Numbered from the stretch's first letter, positions 44,485-53,433 are shown. The stretch is DNA of 64,000 nt from Desulfoglaeba alkanexedens ALDC (GCF_005377625.1 NZ_CP040098.1:2039501-2103500); one strand, 5' to 3'. Notes: generated by a model not told the origin, from the letters alone. Program-made: numbers and translations.

Positions 44485-44884
44485 GATTTGCATTCTAAGG
44501 GACCTTGGAGGATTTTCCAACCACAACTTGCACCGTTTTGCGGTGCCGGGACGGAAACACGCTCCGGCGAATACCGATGGCCTTTGATCCGGCTTCCCTC
44601 GGTATTCTTGCAGGGCGCCGCCCTTTGCGGGGCGCTCCTGCCTCGTCGCGACCCTTCTCAATGCTCATGGTCCATAGGGGAGAAGCCGGGACAGCTTTCG
44701 GGAGGCTGGAAGGCGCAATGGATTGGTTGCCTGAAGATGGCGCGGCCTTGAACGGTTGACATCCGCTCAAGGATGAAGCACGATTGGTAAAGTTGATCCA
44801 GGGGTTCAAGCAGCTTGCGCCTGTTCTCAACAGGCGTTTGGGAGAAACGATGCCGATACATGGCTACAGCGGGGAGAATGGCAA
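44485..44884. other. Intergenic region upstream of hicB-like gene
   Basis: 400 bp with no recognisable gene; overlapping frames on both strands show no family pattern. It ends with a GGGGAGAATGG RBS-like stretch just before the HicB-like start. Confidence 0.4.
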
Positions 44885-45157
44885 ATGAAGAAAATGCGAT
44901 TGACCGAAGAAATCTGGAAGGAAGGTAACATGTATGTCTCTTATTGCCCGGAGCTGGATATTTCCTCTTGTGGAAAGGACATCTTGCAGGCGAAGAAGAA
45001 CCTTCTGGAGGCGATTGAAATCAACATTGAAGAAACCCGCAGCATGGGGACGCTTGACCAGTTCCTCGAGCAGTGTGGCATCGAAGAAATGGCTGACGAT
45101 TTGATGGGGGCGCGCAAGGAACTGGTGGGTTTTACACCAATCGAAGTGGCCGTCTGA
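44885..45157 (+). CDS. HicB-family antitoxin
   Basis: 90 aa with a HicB partial RNase-H-like fold: LTEEIWKEGNMYVSYCPELD, the conserved hicB core 'Y-x-A-x-x-P-E-L-x-x-x-x-x-G' represented here as YVSYCPELDISSCGKDIL, then helix LQAKKNLLEAIEINIEETRSMGTL. There is no obvious C-terminal DNA-binding helix, as in short HicB proteins. It is followed at once by a HicA-like frame. Antitoxin role inferred. Confidence 0.78.
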   Translation: MKKMRLTEEIWKEGNMYVSYCPELDISSCGKDILQAKKNLLEAIEINIEETRSMGTLDQFLEQCGIEEMADDLMGARKELVGFTPIEVAV

Positions 45158-45384
45158 TCCGCATCCGGCCTACTCACTATCGCATCCAGGCCAAGCTTTT
45201 TGAGAAAGCCGGCTGCGAATATGTACGAACCAGAGGCGACCATCTGATCTATCGTTTTCCTGGTGCGATAAGACCTGTTGTGATTCCGATGTACGATGAA
45301 GTGGCGGTATTCGTTATACGTAACAACATGCGCCTCATAGGGATGAGCACCGAATCCTATCACCAACTGCTCGACAGTTTGTAG
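45154..45384 (+). CDS. HicA-like toxin without a canonical start codon
   Basis: This frame overlaps the hicB-like stop by 4 bases and reads QAKLFEKAGCEYVRTRGDHL...RPVVIPMYDEVAVFVIRNNM...MSTESYHQLLDSL, about 70 aa. It matches the HicA pattern: 'K-A-G-x-x-x-x-R-x-x-G-S-H' with RGDH in place of GSH, then a strand with Pro, then a C-terminal helix. No ATG, GTG or TTG exists between the upstream in-frame TGA (45094) and the conserved part; CTG 45154 is used as a working start. It may be a decayed toxin or use a rare start. Confidence 0.6.
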   Translation: MIRIRPTHYRIQAKLFEKAGCEYVRTRGDHLIYRFPGAIRPVVIPMYDEVAVFVIRNNMRLIGMSTESYHQLLDSL

Positions 45385-45416
45385 CCGTTGCGATTTCCGT
45401 TATCTTCTTTCCCGCT

Positions 45417-45815
45417 TGTTCCCAAACTCCAGCTTGGGAACGCAACTGTGCAGAAGCTCCAGCTTCGGTTCCCGTGAAGCCCCGACCCATGCGAACCCGG
45501 TGGAAAATTCATAACAAAGAACCCAAACACCCCGTACTTCGTCAGATCAACTATCCTAGCGTCGATCCCGGCTTCACCCACAAAGACCACTTCGAGATCC
45601 TGGCCGGCTCCGAAGAAAGACAGCGCGTTTCAGCTGTAGCAGGAGGGAAGCTGGAGCTTCCCGACCAAGTCGTTCCCAAGCTGGAGCTTGGGAACGAGGG
45701 GAAAAAGGGGGGAAAGCCCCCTCTCCCTTGATGGGAGAGGGTTGAGGTGAGGGTGATAAAATTAAAAAATCCCCTCCCACAAGGGGAGGGGAAACTCCCT
45801 CTTGACAAGCTCCTC
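45417..45815. repeat. Repeat block with family B arms and inverted A fragment
   Basis: TTGTTCCCAAACTCCAGCTT at 45417 starts a B-type palindrome, then a ~130-bp stretch (45485-45615) paralogous to 58735-58850, a further B palindrome near 45668-45695, and then a reverse-complement fragment of MITE A (hairpins CTCTCCCTTGATGGGAGAG and CCCCTCCC...GGGGAGGGG, about 45716-45802). Non-coding. Confidence 0.8.
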
Positions 45816-46225
45816 TCAACTCGTATCCTGCGGAAAAGCGTTGGTGACGTATTACACGACATCCAACCATAACCTCAATGCCAGGTCATGGAAACGACCG
45901 GGAGGCTCGTAGTGACAACCGAGAATTGACCATCTGTGACAACCGAATTTTGACCACCGTGAGCTCTGCTTGGTTTAGAATGATATCGGGTTTGCCACCC
46001 TGCCATTGAATTTTCTGGGAGGCGTTTGCCGGATGCGGGGCACCCCTTCCTCAAAGTTGCCTGATCCAGGGTCTCTGGGTCCCTCGCGTGTCTACAGCTT
46101 TCTCGCTCATGTGGCCGCGGTGTGCGGCTTGGGTTTTACTTCCGCCCGGCAACGATCTGAGCCGCGCAGGGCCGCCGAGAATGGGTCCAACCGAGACTCG
46201 TCGGAGGCGGCCCGAAGCGGCGGCT

Positions 46226-46697
46226 CTAGGCGACACTTTCATGGGTAGGTCTTTGCTCCGTGTGTTTGGCTTTGGACCTCAGGCTCTGTTTGAGGCGGTA
46301 ACTTTCCCAGCTGCAGTGGATGATATGGGCTTTGTGGGTGAGACGGTCTAACAGGGCGGCCGTCATAGTTGGATCCCCAAACACCTGGGTCCAATCGGCA
46401 AACCCAAGGTTCGTGGTGATGATCACGGAGCCTTTCTCGTGGCGTTCCGCCAAGACCTGGAACAACAACTCCGAACCTTCTTTGGAAAACGGAATGTAGG
46501 CCAGTTCATCCAGGATCAGCAGATCGTAGCGAACGTATTTTTGGATCAAACGCTGCAGTGCTCTTTGTTCTCTGGCCTCCACCAGTTCGTTGACCAGCCC
46601 GTAGCAGGTCACAAACCGGGTCCGATGGTTTTGCCGGCAGGCCTCGATCCCCAGGGCTGTCGCCATATGGGTCTTTCCGTTATGGAAAGCTTTCCAT
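46226..46697 (-). pseudogene. IstB helper ATPase, 5'-truncated
   Basis: Encodes the C-terminal two-thirds of IstB: a remnant of Walker A (NGKTHMATALG), Walker B LLILDELAYIPFSKEGSEL, sensor region VIITTNLGFADWTQVFGDPTM, and RLTHKAHIIHCSWESYR. About 100 N-terminal residues and the first part of the P-loop are missing at the deletion junction (46679-46698), so it is unlikely to function. Confidence 0.85.
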
Positions 46698-47396
46698 AAC
46701 GATGAAACGCGCATCCAAACTGTAATAGGCCTTAAACTTCGAAAAGGCTTCCTGTTGCTGACGATCTTTGCCCCGCATGACCTTGCGAACCGCTGCTGTC
46801 AAGTTGTCGTAGATCAGAATCGGGAAAACTCCCCCGAAAAACGCATACGCTTGCTCATGGCCATCGAAAAACACCTGTTGCCGTTCGCAGGGATAGAACC
46901 GCACAAAGTGCTTGCCCGAATACTTGCTGCGCATGCAAAAAAACTTCAGACGCTGCGCCTCGCCCCCTATCAGCGCGATCGCACCGCCCCAATCCACCTC
47001 CCCTTCATAGCCCGCTTCGGGATCACAGGGTATGAACGTGCAGGATCCCGCCATCCCAAGCTGCATCTTGGCCAGCCTCACATACCGGCGCACCGTGGAT
47101 TCACTGCCTTTAAAGCCCTGTTCTTCAATCAACCGATGGTAGATCCGACGCGCCGTATGCCTTTGATTGCAAGGTTTATCCCGGTCGCCCTCCAACCACC
47201 CGTCGATCACCGCCAGATGCTCCCCCAAGGCCGGAAATGCCTGATGTTCACGCTCCCTGTATCCCCAAGGTTCGCCCCGAATGGCCTTCTTCACCGTATT
47301 ACGGCAATGACCTGTCAGACGTGCCAGCTCGCTGATGCTCTTCCCGTACACTCGGTACCCCGTCCTGATCAGTTCGTACTGGTCCATCTTGAGCAC
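46680..47396 (-). pseudogene. IstA transposase, 3'-truncated
   Basis: 238 codons of about 500 remain. The N-terminal helix-turn-helix (ISELARLTGHCRNTVKKAI) and the first two catalytic Asp regions, GEVDWGGA (D1) and ILIYDNLTAAVRKV (D2), are present. The DDE Glu and the C-terminal half are lost, with out-of-frame codons (VMESFP) after ARFI at the junction. Not functional. Confidence 0.87.
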
Positions 47397-47518
47397 TCCT
47401 CTTCTTCCCTTCTCGTTGGCTTCTGTTCACGCCAACTTACCAGGAGGACAACCGCCCAAGATGGTCAATTTTCGGTTATCACTCGCCGCTTTTCCTGGTC
47501 AATTTTAGGTTATCAAAA

Positions 47519-47990
47519 CCACCAGTCAGTCCCCGGTTTAGATTCATGGGACGGGGCGTGGAAATGATGGAGGACGATGTGGTTGTCCTCCCGGACCAAT
47601 TTAACCCTCTTGCGATCCAACTGCCGATTCATTTCTCTGCGTCTGAAGGGGGTGGACATATCATGGTGATTCCGGGAAATACTTCTTTGGTAAAATCACT
47701 GGAAAACGGTTTGAACAATCAGGCCAAGCTCGCGGGATGAAATGGTTATGTGTATCTGGGTCAGCAAACCATCGATACAAACCGGGCGATTCACATACCG
47801 ACTCGGGTTCAAACATATTCCGGGGTCCACAACGGGGCGGTCATAATGGCAGGAATCCTTGGCATGATTGAGATCTGGGATGCAGCGAGCTGGGATGCAG
47901 CATACCAGAAGGCGTGGCACAATCAATGGCGAAATGAGTCTCGTGATGAAAGGCGCTGGGCACCAATTAGCGTATTCATGATTCCCCCCT
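47519..47990. other. Accessory intergenic DNA after the IS21 remnant
   Basis: 472 bp without a gene I recognise. A 64-codon frame (47546-47740, VVVLPDQFNPLAIQLPIHFS...) has an RBS-like GATGGAGG and is the only coding candidate, with no family match. A small repeated GATGCAGC motif (47879-47900) is visible. Confidence 0.35.
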
Positions 47991-48236
47991 GTGTCAGGGT
48001 AGTTGTCGCACGAAGTCATCCCGCCACGGCGGCCCCGATCAGGATTTTATCGACAGATTTCACCGATGGTCACAGATGCCTGGATTTTCCATCAAGCCCC
48101 TTGATTCTTTTAATCTGTGCCAATCTGTGTAATCTGTGGATGTCCATTTGGCTTACCACTCTGGTGGAGCGTCGCCGGGTCATGGTCCAAGGATAGCGAG
48201 GGTATGGAAGCGGAGCAAGAACCATGTGGGGAGCCC
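47991..48236. repeat. Direct repeat C, copy 1
   Basis: About 245 bp, near-identical to 49109-49345 in the same orientation. Shared landmarks are TCAGGGTAGTTGT, CGAAGTCATCCCGCCACGG, the AT-rich TTAATCTGTGCCAATCTGTG, and CCGGGTCATGRTCCAAGGATAG. Copy 1 has about 10 extra bases (GGTCACAGAT). No coding role; frames through it read LICANLCNLWM in both copies. Confidence 0.9.
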
Positions 48237-48316
48237 TGTGGAAGCTGGAGCTTGGGAACGAGGGGAATTCACAAATCAAGATGTGAGCCCCTTTTGCGTT
48301 TTGACAAGATATAGAC

Positions 48317-48637
48317 TCAATGGATACGAAGTCCTTCTTCCTTAATTTTCAAGAAAAAATGAGGTGGATCAGCTGTTACCTCATCAAAGGAGAAAGGATG
48401 GATCTCCAAGCGCAAATCCACCATTCGCCTGTATTTACTATACTTCTTAATGTCATGACACATTATGCCTTCAAAATCCTTGGAAACAACAGCCACATCA
48501 ATATCGCTATCCTTGTCAGCCAGGTCTCTAGTTACAGATCCAAAAAGATATGCCTCTGTCACTTCAATACCAGCCTGCTCAAGATAATATAAAAACAATT
48601 TCGCCTTGTTCACGAACACATCTTTTGCAGAAGCCAT
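48317..48637 (-). CDS. MNT-domain nucleotidyltransferase (antitoxin of MNT-HEPN pair)
   Basis: 106 aa. The nucleotidyltransferase core is FGSVTRDLADKDSDIDVAVV (GSxxRxx...SDxDxxV, ~33-50). In MNT-HEPN systems this protein AMPylates and silences the HEPN RNase. ATG 48637 has AAGGAGATAAG; the frame from 48691 is an extension. It overlaps the HEPN gene by 28 bases. AT-rich relative to the chromosome. It is flanked by the direct repeats C. Confidence 0.85.
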   Translation of the reverse strand: MASAKDVFVNKAKLFLYYLEQAGIEVTEAYLFGSVTRDLADKDSDIDVAVVSKDFEGIMCHDIKKYSKYRRMVDLRLEIHPFSFDEVTADPPHFFLKIKEEGLRIH

Positions 48638-48996
48638 TGTCTTATCTCCTTGATACGGGCAAACTTCCCGGCAGTAAATTCCCTGGTACACAACTTGTAA
48701 AATATAAATTTTTCATCCGGATATCTTGTGGAGATATTGAACGTATTTACCAAGTCAAAGAAGTCTATGGTTTCTTCATCTAATATGATTCCGGCTAAAT
48801 CAGCTAATCTAACCAGATCATGAGTTCGAGGAGGAAAGTCTTGTTTGTATTGGACATAAAAAGCCTTAAGAGTCTTTTCTAAAACAAGATGACTAATGAA
48901 CAGGCACCAATCGTATTTCTCATTAGCAAAAAGAGATTCAGCAACATCAAGATCATGCTCTGCTGAATCAAGCCAATACATGACATGTTTTTGCAT
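48610..48996 (-). CDS. HEPN-domain toxin of MNT-HEPN pair
   Basis: 128 aa. A four-helix HEPN domain: WLDSAEHDLDVAESLFANEK, CLFISHLVLEKTLKAFYVQ, and PPRTHDLVRLADLAGI, which includes the conserved Pro-Arg-x-H-(D/N)-L motif of this HEPN group. The C-terminal helix has DEKFIFYKLCTREFTAGKFA. It is expected to be the RNase partner of the nucleotidyltransferase encoded by the overlapping downstream gene. Confidence 0.85.
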   Translation of the reverse strand: MQKHVMYWLDSAEHDLDVAESLFANEKYDWCLFISHLVLEKTLKAFYVQYKQDFPPRTHDLVRLADLAGIILDEETIDFFDLVNTFNISTRYPDEKFIFYKLCTREFTAGKFARIKEIRQWLLQKMCS

Positions 48997-49108
48997 ACAG
49001 ATTCAACTATTTGAAATTATGCTGTTCGTTGATTTCCTTTTACTTGCTTCTACCCCTAGTCCTTGATGCTCTTCTCTCATGCTATCATCGACAGGTCCCT
49101 CTGCCTCT

Positions 49109-49345
49109 GTATCAGGGTAGTTGTGGCACGAAGTCATCCCGCCACGGCGGGCACAATCATGATTTTATGCAGAGATTTCACCGATGCTTGGATTTTCCAT
49201 CAAGCCCCTTGATTCTTTTAATCTGTGCCAATCTGTGTAATCTGTGGATGTCCATTTGGGTTACCACCCTGCTGCAGCGCCGCCGGGTCATGATCCAAGG
49301 ATAGCGCGGGGATGGAAGGGGGGCAAGAATCATGTTGGGACCCCT
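49109..49345. repeat. Direct repeat C, copy 2
   Basis: Second copy of the repeat at 47991-48236, same orientation. The two copies enclose the 0.87-kb MNT-HEPN segment. The match starts at GTATCAGGGTAG and ends near CATGTTGGGACCCC; differences are scattered substitutions plus a ~10-bp deletion. Confidence 0.9.
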
Positions 49346-49389
49346 GGATATTCGACATAATGCTAGCGCGAGTGCAGAGCAAGCCGGGA

Positions 49390-49989
49390 TAGGGGGTGTA
49401 GGAATGTGACCGGTTGGCATGCGCACATTTGTTCCGCATAGGATGAAAACCTCGTAGGCGTCGAAAATGGCGTAGCGGTCTCCCTCGAAGACAATGAGCT
49501 TGTTGCCGTTCTCCTGCCTGACCTTTTCGCGGAACTTGCGTATTCCAGTCTCCTGGCCCTTTTGTGCCAGCTTGTCTTATCGATCCATCCATGTTTGAAA
49601 GGCGGCGGTGAGTGCCATCATGATCACAGTAAGGTAAACATGGGATCGGAACGCGTCGGCATTGTTTCAAGCCGGTCGTTCTATGAACCAGGCTTGCTTT
49701 GCCTCCCGGAACAAAGCGTTTTCTATTTCACTGCGCGCGTCATAAGCGTCGTAGACCTCGAGGGGTTTTTGCACCGATTGGGATCAAGTCCCATGAAAAG
49801 CTTCATGATCCCGAGCTTTTCCAGAAAGTAGAAGAACTCGTCGAAAAGACCCGCTTCTCCGAGCCCATAGACTTCGGATATTTCCTCGCGCTCGGCAAGG
49901 TCCGAAGCGATTCCAGCCTGATCCCTGGAAGCGGTGCACCAACTGAGACGCTCGATAATTTTCTGCGACGCTTCAGCTATCGGGTTCAT
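49390..49989 (-). pseudogene. Decayed transposase
   Basis: Pieces of one protein are readable on the minus strand in different frames: NPIAEASQKIIERLSWCTAS and FYFLEKLGIMKLFMGLDPNR at the 5' side, then SEIENALFREAKQAWFIERP, RSHVYLTVIMMALTAAFQTW, and a C-terminal TGIRKFREKVRQENGNKLIV...YAIFDAYEVFILCG. The order and the DDE-transposase-like ending support a transposase; the IS family is not certain. There are at least two frameshifts and in-frame stops, and the middle is largely missing. Confidence 0.65.
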
Positions 49990-50198
49990 GGGAAAACCTC
50001 CTTCTTAAAGGTTTCTCCCATGCTTATTAATACTAATCGCAGCGGGATGTCCAGAACAAAATGGACTGTCACTAGAATATTGTTCTCGCCCGTAACATCG
50101 CGGTTCGGTTGCGCTCCGATTCCGCCTCGGCGCCCCAACCGCTATATCGAATATCCAGCGCGCCGTCGGGGTGCTTGACAGGAATCCGCCGTGCCGTT

Positions 50199-51431
50199 AT
50201 GAGTCACCATTCGGCCATAAACAGTCAGGAACTCAAGGGCGGACTTAAATTGCCGCAGGCGGTGTCGGGTATGGGTTCAGTCAAGAAGAGTTTCGCCGAG
50301 ATCAATGAGAAGATCAGGAAAGGCCAGGCGGTCGTCGTGACGGCCGAAGAGATGGTGGGGATCGTTCGGAAACGGGGTCCCGAAAGGGCCGCCCGGGAGG
50401 TCGATGTGGTGACCACGGGAACGTTCGCTCCCATGTGTTCTTCCGGGGCGTTCATCAACTTCGGCCATACCTCGCCTCCCATCAAAGCGACCAAGGTGTG
50501 GCTCAACGATGTTCCGGCCTATGCCGGACTGGCGGCGGTGGACATCTACCTTGGAGCCACGGAACCGGCCTTCGATGATCCGCTGAACAAGGTGCACCCC
50601 GGACCTTTTGAATACGGCGGCGGCCACGTGATCCACGACCTGGTAAGCGGCAAGCCCGTGCGGCTTCGCGGGGAAGCTTACGGAACCGACTGCTACCCCA
50701 ACCGCCACGTGGAAATGACGGTGACCCTGGACGACCTTCCCTATGCGGTATTGTGCAACCCGCGGAACGCTTACCAGAATTACAACTGCGCGGTGAATCT
50801 CTCCAAGAAGACGCTGTACACCTACATGGGAACGTTGAAGCCGCGTCTCGGAAACGCCAACTACTCCACGTCCGGGCAGCTGAGTCCCCTGCTGAACGAT
50901 CCTTACTACCGGACCATCGGGCTGGGGACGCGCATTTTTCTGGGTGGAGCTCAGGGGTTCGTGGTTTGGCAGGGATCGCAGCACAAGCCGGACGTACCCA
51001 GGCTTCCCAACGGGGTGCCTCGCAGTCCGTCAGGCACCCTCATGGTCCTGGGCGACTTGAAGGAGATGAAACCCCGGTGGCTCATAGGCGTCAGCATGCA
51101 GGGCTACGGCTGCTCGCTCGCGGTGGGAATCGGTATTCCCATCCCGGTGCTGGACGAAGAAATGGCCCGTTTCACGGGGGTTTCCGACGAAGAAATCGTC
51201 ACCCAGGTCAAGGACTACAGCTTCAGCCAGGCTGAACCCCTTTGCGAAGCCTCTTACGCCCAGCTTCGTTCGGGATCCATCACCGTCGAAGGAAGAGAAG
51301 TCCCTACGGCGCCGCTTTCAAGCTATGTCCGGGCCCGGGAGATCGCTGAAATCCTCAAAGCCGACATACAGCAGGGGCGGTTCCTGTTGGGTGAACCCCA
51401 GCGGTTGCTGCCGAGTGTGCCTGGTTCTTGA
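50199..51431 (+). CDS. DUF39 homocysteine biosynthesis protein
   Basis: 410 aa. DUF39-family protein with VKKSFAEINEKIRKGQAVVV, VVTTGTFAPMCSSGAFINFG (conserved Cys), NDVPAYAGLAAVDIYLGATE and FLGGAQGFVVWQGSQH motifs. The family is linked to homocysteine formation from aspartate semialdehyde and sulfide in sulfate reducers and methanogens. The usual Fd/NIL-domain partner is not seen nearby. ATG 50199 is chosen; the upstream frame start at 50109 lies in transposase-flanking DNA. The first of three adjacent sulfur-related genes. Confidence 0.92.
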   Translation: MSHHSAINSQELKGGLKLPQAVSGMGSVKKSFAEINEKIRKGQAVVVTAEEMVGIVRKRGPERAAREVDVVTTGTFAPMCSSGAFINFGHTSPPIKATKVWLNDVPAYAGLAAVDIYLGATEPAFDDPLNKVHPGPFEYGGGHVIHDLVSGKPVRLRGEAYGTDCYPNRHVEMTVTLDDLPYAVLCNPRNAYQNYNCAVNLSKKTLYTYMGTLKPRLGNANYSTSGQLSPLLNDPYYRTIGLGTRIFLGGAQGFVVWQGSQHKPDVPRLPNGVPRSPSGTLMVLGDLKEMKPRWLIGVSMQGYGCSLAVGIGIPIPVLDEEMARFTGVSDEEIVTQVKDYSFSQAEPLCEASYAQLRSGSITVEGREVPTAPLSSYVRAREIAEILKADIQQGRFLLGEPQRLLPSVPGS

Positions 51432-51572
51432 AGCCTTTTCCGTGGACGACGACCGCAGACCGATCCGCTGAAAGCCTCTGATTGAATCCTCCAGGTTCGC
51501 TTTCCGGCCGCCTTCGAAGGCGATGACGGCGTTTCGAACGGCAGGGCGAAGGCGGCCACCCCCGGAAATCCC

Positions 51573-52424
51573 ATGGATTTTTGTCAAAATCTCCCCGGAG
51601 ACGTGCGCAGAAAATGCCTGGAACTCGGCGGGTTCCTGGCCCGCTTCAAACGGGTTCTCATCGCCTTTTCGGGCGGTGCGGACAGCACCTTTCTCACCTG
51701 CTTCGCTAAAGATGTGGCGGGCCTCGATGTGTTGCTTTGCCTGGCCGTTACGCCGTTTGTGAGTCGCAGGGAAAGGGAAGGCGCCCGCCTGGCGGCTCGC
51801 CGCCTGGGATGTTCCATGGAAGAGATCCCCTTGAACCTGCTGGAACACCCGCAGGTTCGACGCAATGACAGGCGACGCTGCTATCACTGCAAGACGGTGA
51901 TCCTGCGTGCCATGACGGATCGGGCCGGCAGACGGGGCTGTGACGCCGTACTGGACGGCACGCATGCCGGAGACCTTTCTAAGGATCGCCCTGGGCTTCT
52001 TGCTTTGAAGGAACTGGGGGTGTTGAGCCCGCTGGCTGCATCGGGGTGGACCAAGGCGGACATCCGTGAAGCCGCACGCCGTGCGGGGCTTTTCAACTGG
52101 GCGAAACCCTCCCAATCCTGCTTGGCGACACGCATCGCGCACGGTGAGCCCCTCGACGAAGCAGGGTTGGTTCGGGTGGAACTGGCCGAAGCGTTGCTTT
52201 GGGATCTGGGATGCCGCCAGGTCCGAGTGCGGTTCCGGGCCGGTGAAGCCAGGATCGAAGCGGCGGCGGAAGACCTCTCGGGTCTCACTGTGGAGCCTGC
52301 ACGCAGCCTGATCGTCGGCCGTTTCATGGAACTGGGGTTCCGGCGCGTCGTGGTGGATCTCACGCCCTATGGAGCCGAAGGAGACGAGGGCGCCGAAGCG
52401 TCTCGCGATGCAACAGTGAAGTGA
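51573..52424 (+). CDS. larE: LarE-type ATP-dependent sulfur transferase
   Basis: 283 aa. The PP-loop is LIAFSGGADSTFLTCF (SGGxDS, ~30). RRCYHCKTVI (~110) and KPSQSCLATRIAHGEPL (~180) bring three Cys (CX2C plus the C of QSCLA). In LarE the corresponding Cys donates sulfur to pyridinium mononucleotide cofactor, and three-Cys members are reported to hold a [4Fe-4S] cluster and recycle. No larB or larC is seen nearby, so another sulfur-transfer target is possible. Operon with the next gene (13-bp gap). Confidence 0.88.
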   Translation: MDFCQNLPGDVRRKCLELGGFLARFKRVLIAFSGGADSTFLTCFAKDVAGLDVLLCLAVTPFVSRREREGARLAARRLGCSMEEIPLNLLEHPQVRRNDRRRCYHCKTVILRAMTDRAGRRGCDAVLDGTHAGDLSKDRPGLLALKELGVLSPLAASGWTKADIREAARRAGLFNWAKPSQSCLATRIAHGEPLDEAGLVRVELAEALLWDLGCRQVRVRFRAGEARIEAAAEDLSGLTVEPARSLIVGRFMELGFRRVVVDLTPYGAEGDEGAEASRDATVK

Positions 52425-52437
52425 CGGAAGCGCGGTA

Positions 52438-53433
52438 ATGACGGTGAAAAAACGAGCGAAAGGCATCGGGCTCCTTTCAGGTGGGCTCGACAGCATCCTC
52501 GCCGTGAAGGTGCTTCAGGAACAAGATCTGGAGCTCATGGGCGTCACTTTCGTGACCCCCTTTTTCGGTGCCGAACCGGGATTACGGGCCGGACAGCTTG
52601 CCGGTATTCCCATGCGAGCCCTCGATATCGGCGAGGAGCACCTGCGGATGCTGAGAAACCCCCGTTACGGCTACGGCCGGGCGATGAATCCCTGCATCGA
52701 CTGCCACGCGCTGATGCTCCGGGTCGCCGGAAGGCTGATGGAAGCGGAGTCTGCGGACTTCCTGTTTACGGGTGAAGTCGTGGGGCAGCGCCCCATGAGT
52801 CAGCGGCGGGACGCCCTCAGGGGCGTGGAGATCCTGTCGGGCTATCCCGGACGCATCCTCCGGCCGCTCAGTGCCAAACTGCTGCCGCCGACCCTGGTGG
52901 AGCAGGCAGGACTTGTGGACCGGGAAAAGCTTCTCGATTTGCACGGTCGGGGCCGCAAGAGGCAGATGGAACTGGCGGCCCGTTACGGCATCCGTGAGAT
53001 CCCGCAAGCGGGAGGCGGCTGCATGCTGACCAAGGAGGGATTTTCGAGGAAGTTGCGGGAATTGTTGGCTTCGCGGCCCGATGCGGATCCGGTGGATGTG
53101 GAGCGGATCAAGTGGGGAAGGCTGTTCCGCCTGCCGCACGGCGCTCTGCTGGTGGTGGGGCGTTCCCGCTCCGACAACGCCCGGCTCGAAGCCCTGCTGG
53201 ACGATGCGACCCCCGCGTTGAAATCGGCGAATCATCCGGGGCCGCTGGGGGTCCTCCTGGCGGTGGATCCCGAGCCCAAAGACCTGAAGGTCGCCGCCAT
53301 GATTCTTGCGGCCTATAGCGATGCGCCGAGGAAGGGGCGTACGGCCGTCATCGTCCGTCGCGGAACCGTCGAAAGAGAGATTTCGGCGCCGAAACGAGAC
53401 CGGGAGTGTTTTCGCCGGTTCATGATCCAGTGA
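52438..53433 (+). CDS. PP-loop thiouridine synthetase-like protein with NFACT-R-like C-terminus
   Basis: 331 aa. N-terminal ATP-pyrophosphatase with GIGLLSGGLDSILAVKVL (SGGxDS) and MNPCIDCHALML, FLFTGEVVGQRPMSQRR, GGGCMLTKEGFSRKLREL (second Cys). These resemble the MnmA/ThiI catalytic Cys pair of tRNA thiolation enzymes. The C-terminal part, KWGRLFRLPHGALLVVGRSRSDNARLEALL, resembles the NFACT-R (DUF814) RNA-binding domain. Domain fusion of this kind is described in anaerobes. tRNA thiolation is a reasonable inference, not shown. Confidence 0.85.
   Translation: MTVKKRAKGIGLLSGGLDSILAVKVLQEQDLELMGVTFVTPFFGAEPGLRAGQLAGIPMRALDIGEEHLRMLRNPRYGYGRAMNPCIDCHALMLRVAGRLMEAESADFLFTGEVVGQRPMSQRRDALRGVEILSGYPGRILRPLSAKLLPPTLVEQAGLVDREKLLDLHGRGRKRQMELAARYGIREIPQAGGGCMLTKEGFSRKLRELLASRPDADPVDVERIKWGRLFRLPHGALLVVGRSRSDNARLEALLDDATPALKSANHPGPLGVLLAVDPEPKDLKVAAMILAAYSDAPRKGRTAVIVRRGTVEREISAPKRDRECFRRFMIQ

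Larger units (their letters stand above)
45911..47518 (-). mobile_element. IS21-family element, internally deleted
   Basis: Each end has two tandem copies of a ~20-bp repeat in inverted orientation: TGACAACCGAGAATTGACCA and a near copy at 45913-45957, and TGGTCAATTTTCGGTTATCA and a near copy at 47462-47515. Multiple terminal repeats are typical of IS21. It encodes truncated IstA and IstB on the minus strand. The ~1.6-kb length is short of the ~2.0-2.5 kb of intact members. Confidence 0.88.

Noticed and set aside
46006-46248. Plus-strand frame in the IS21 left end
   Set aside because: No RBS, antisense to istB end and IS terminal DNA; Arg/Gly/Ser-rich without motif.
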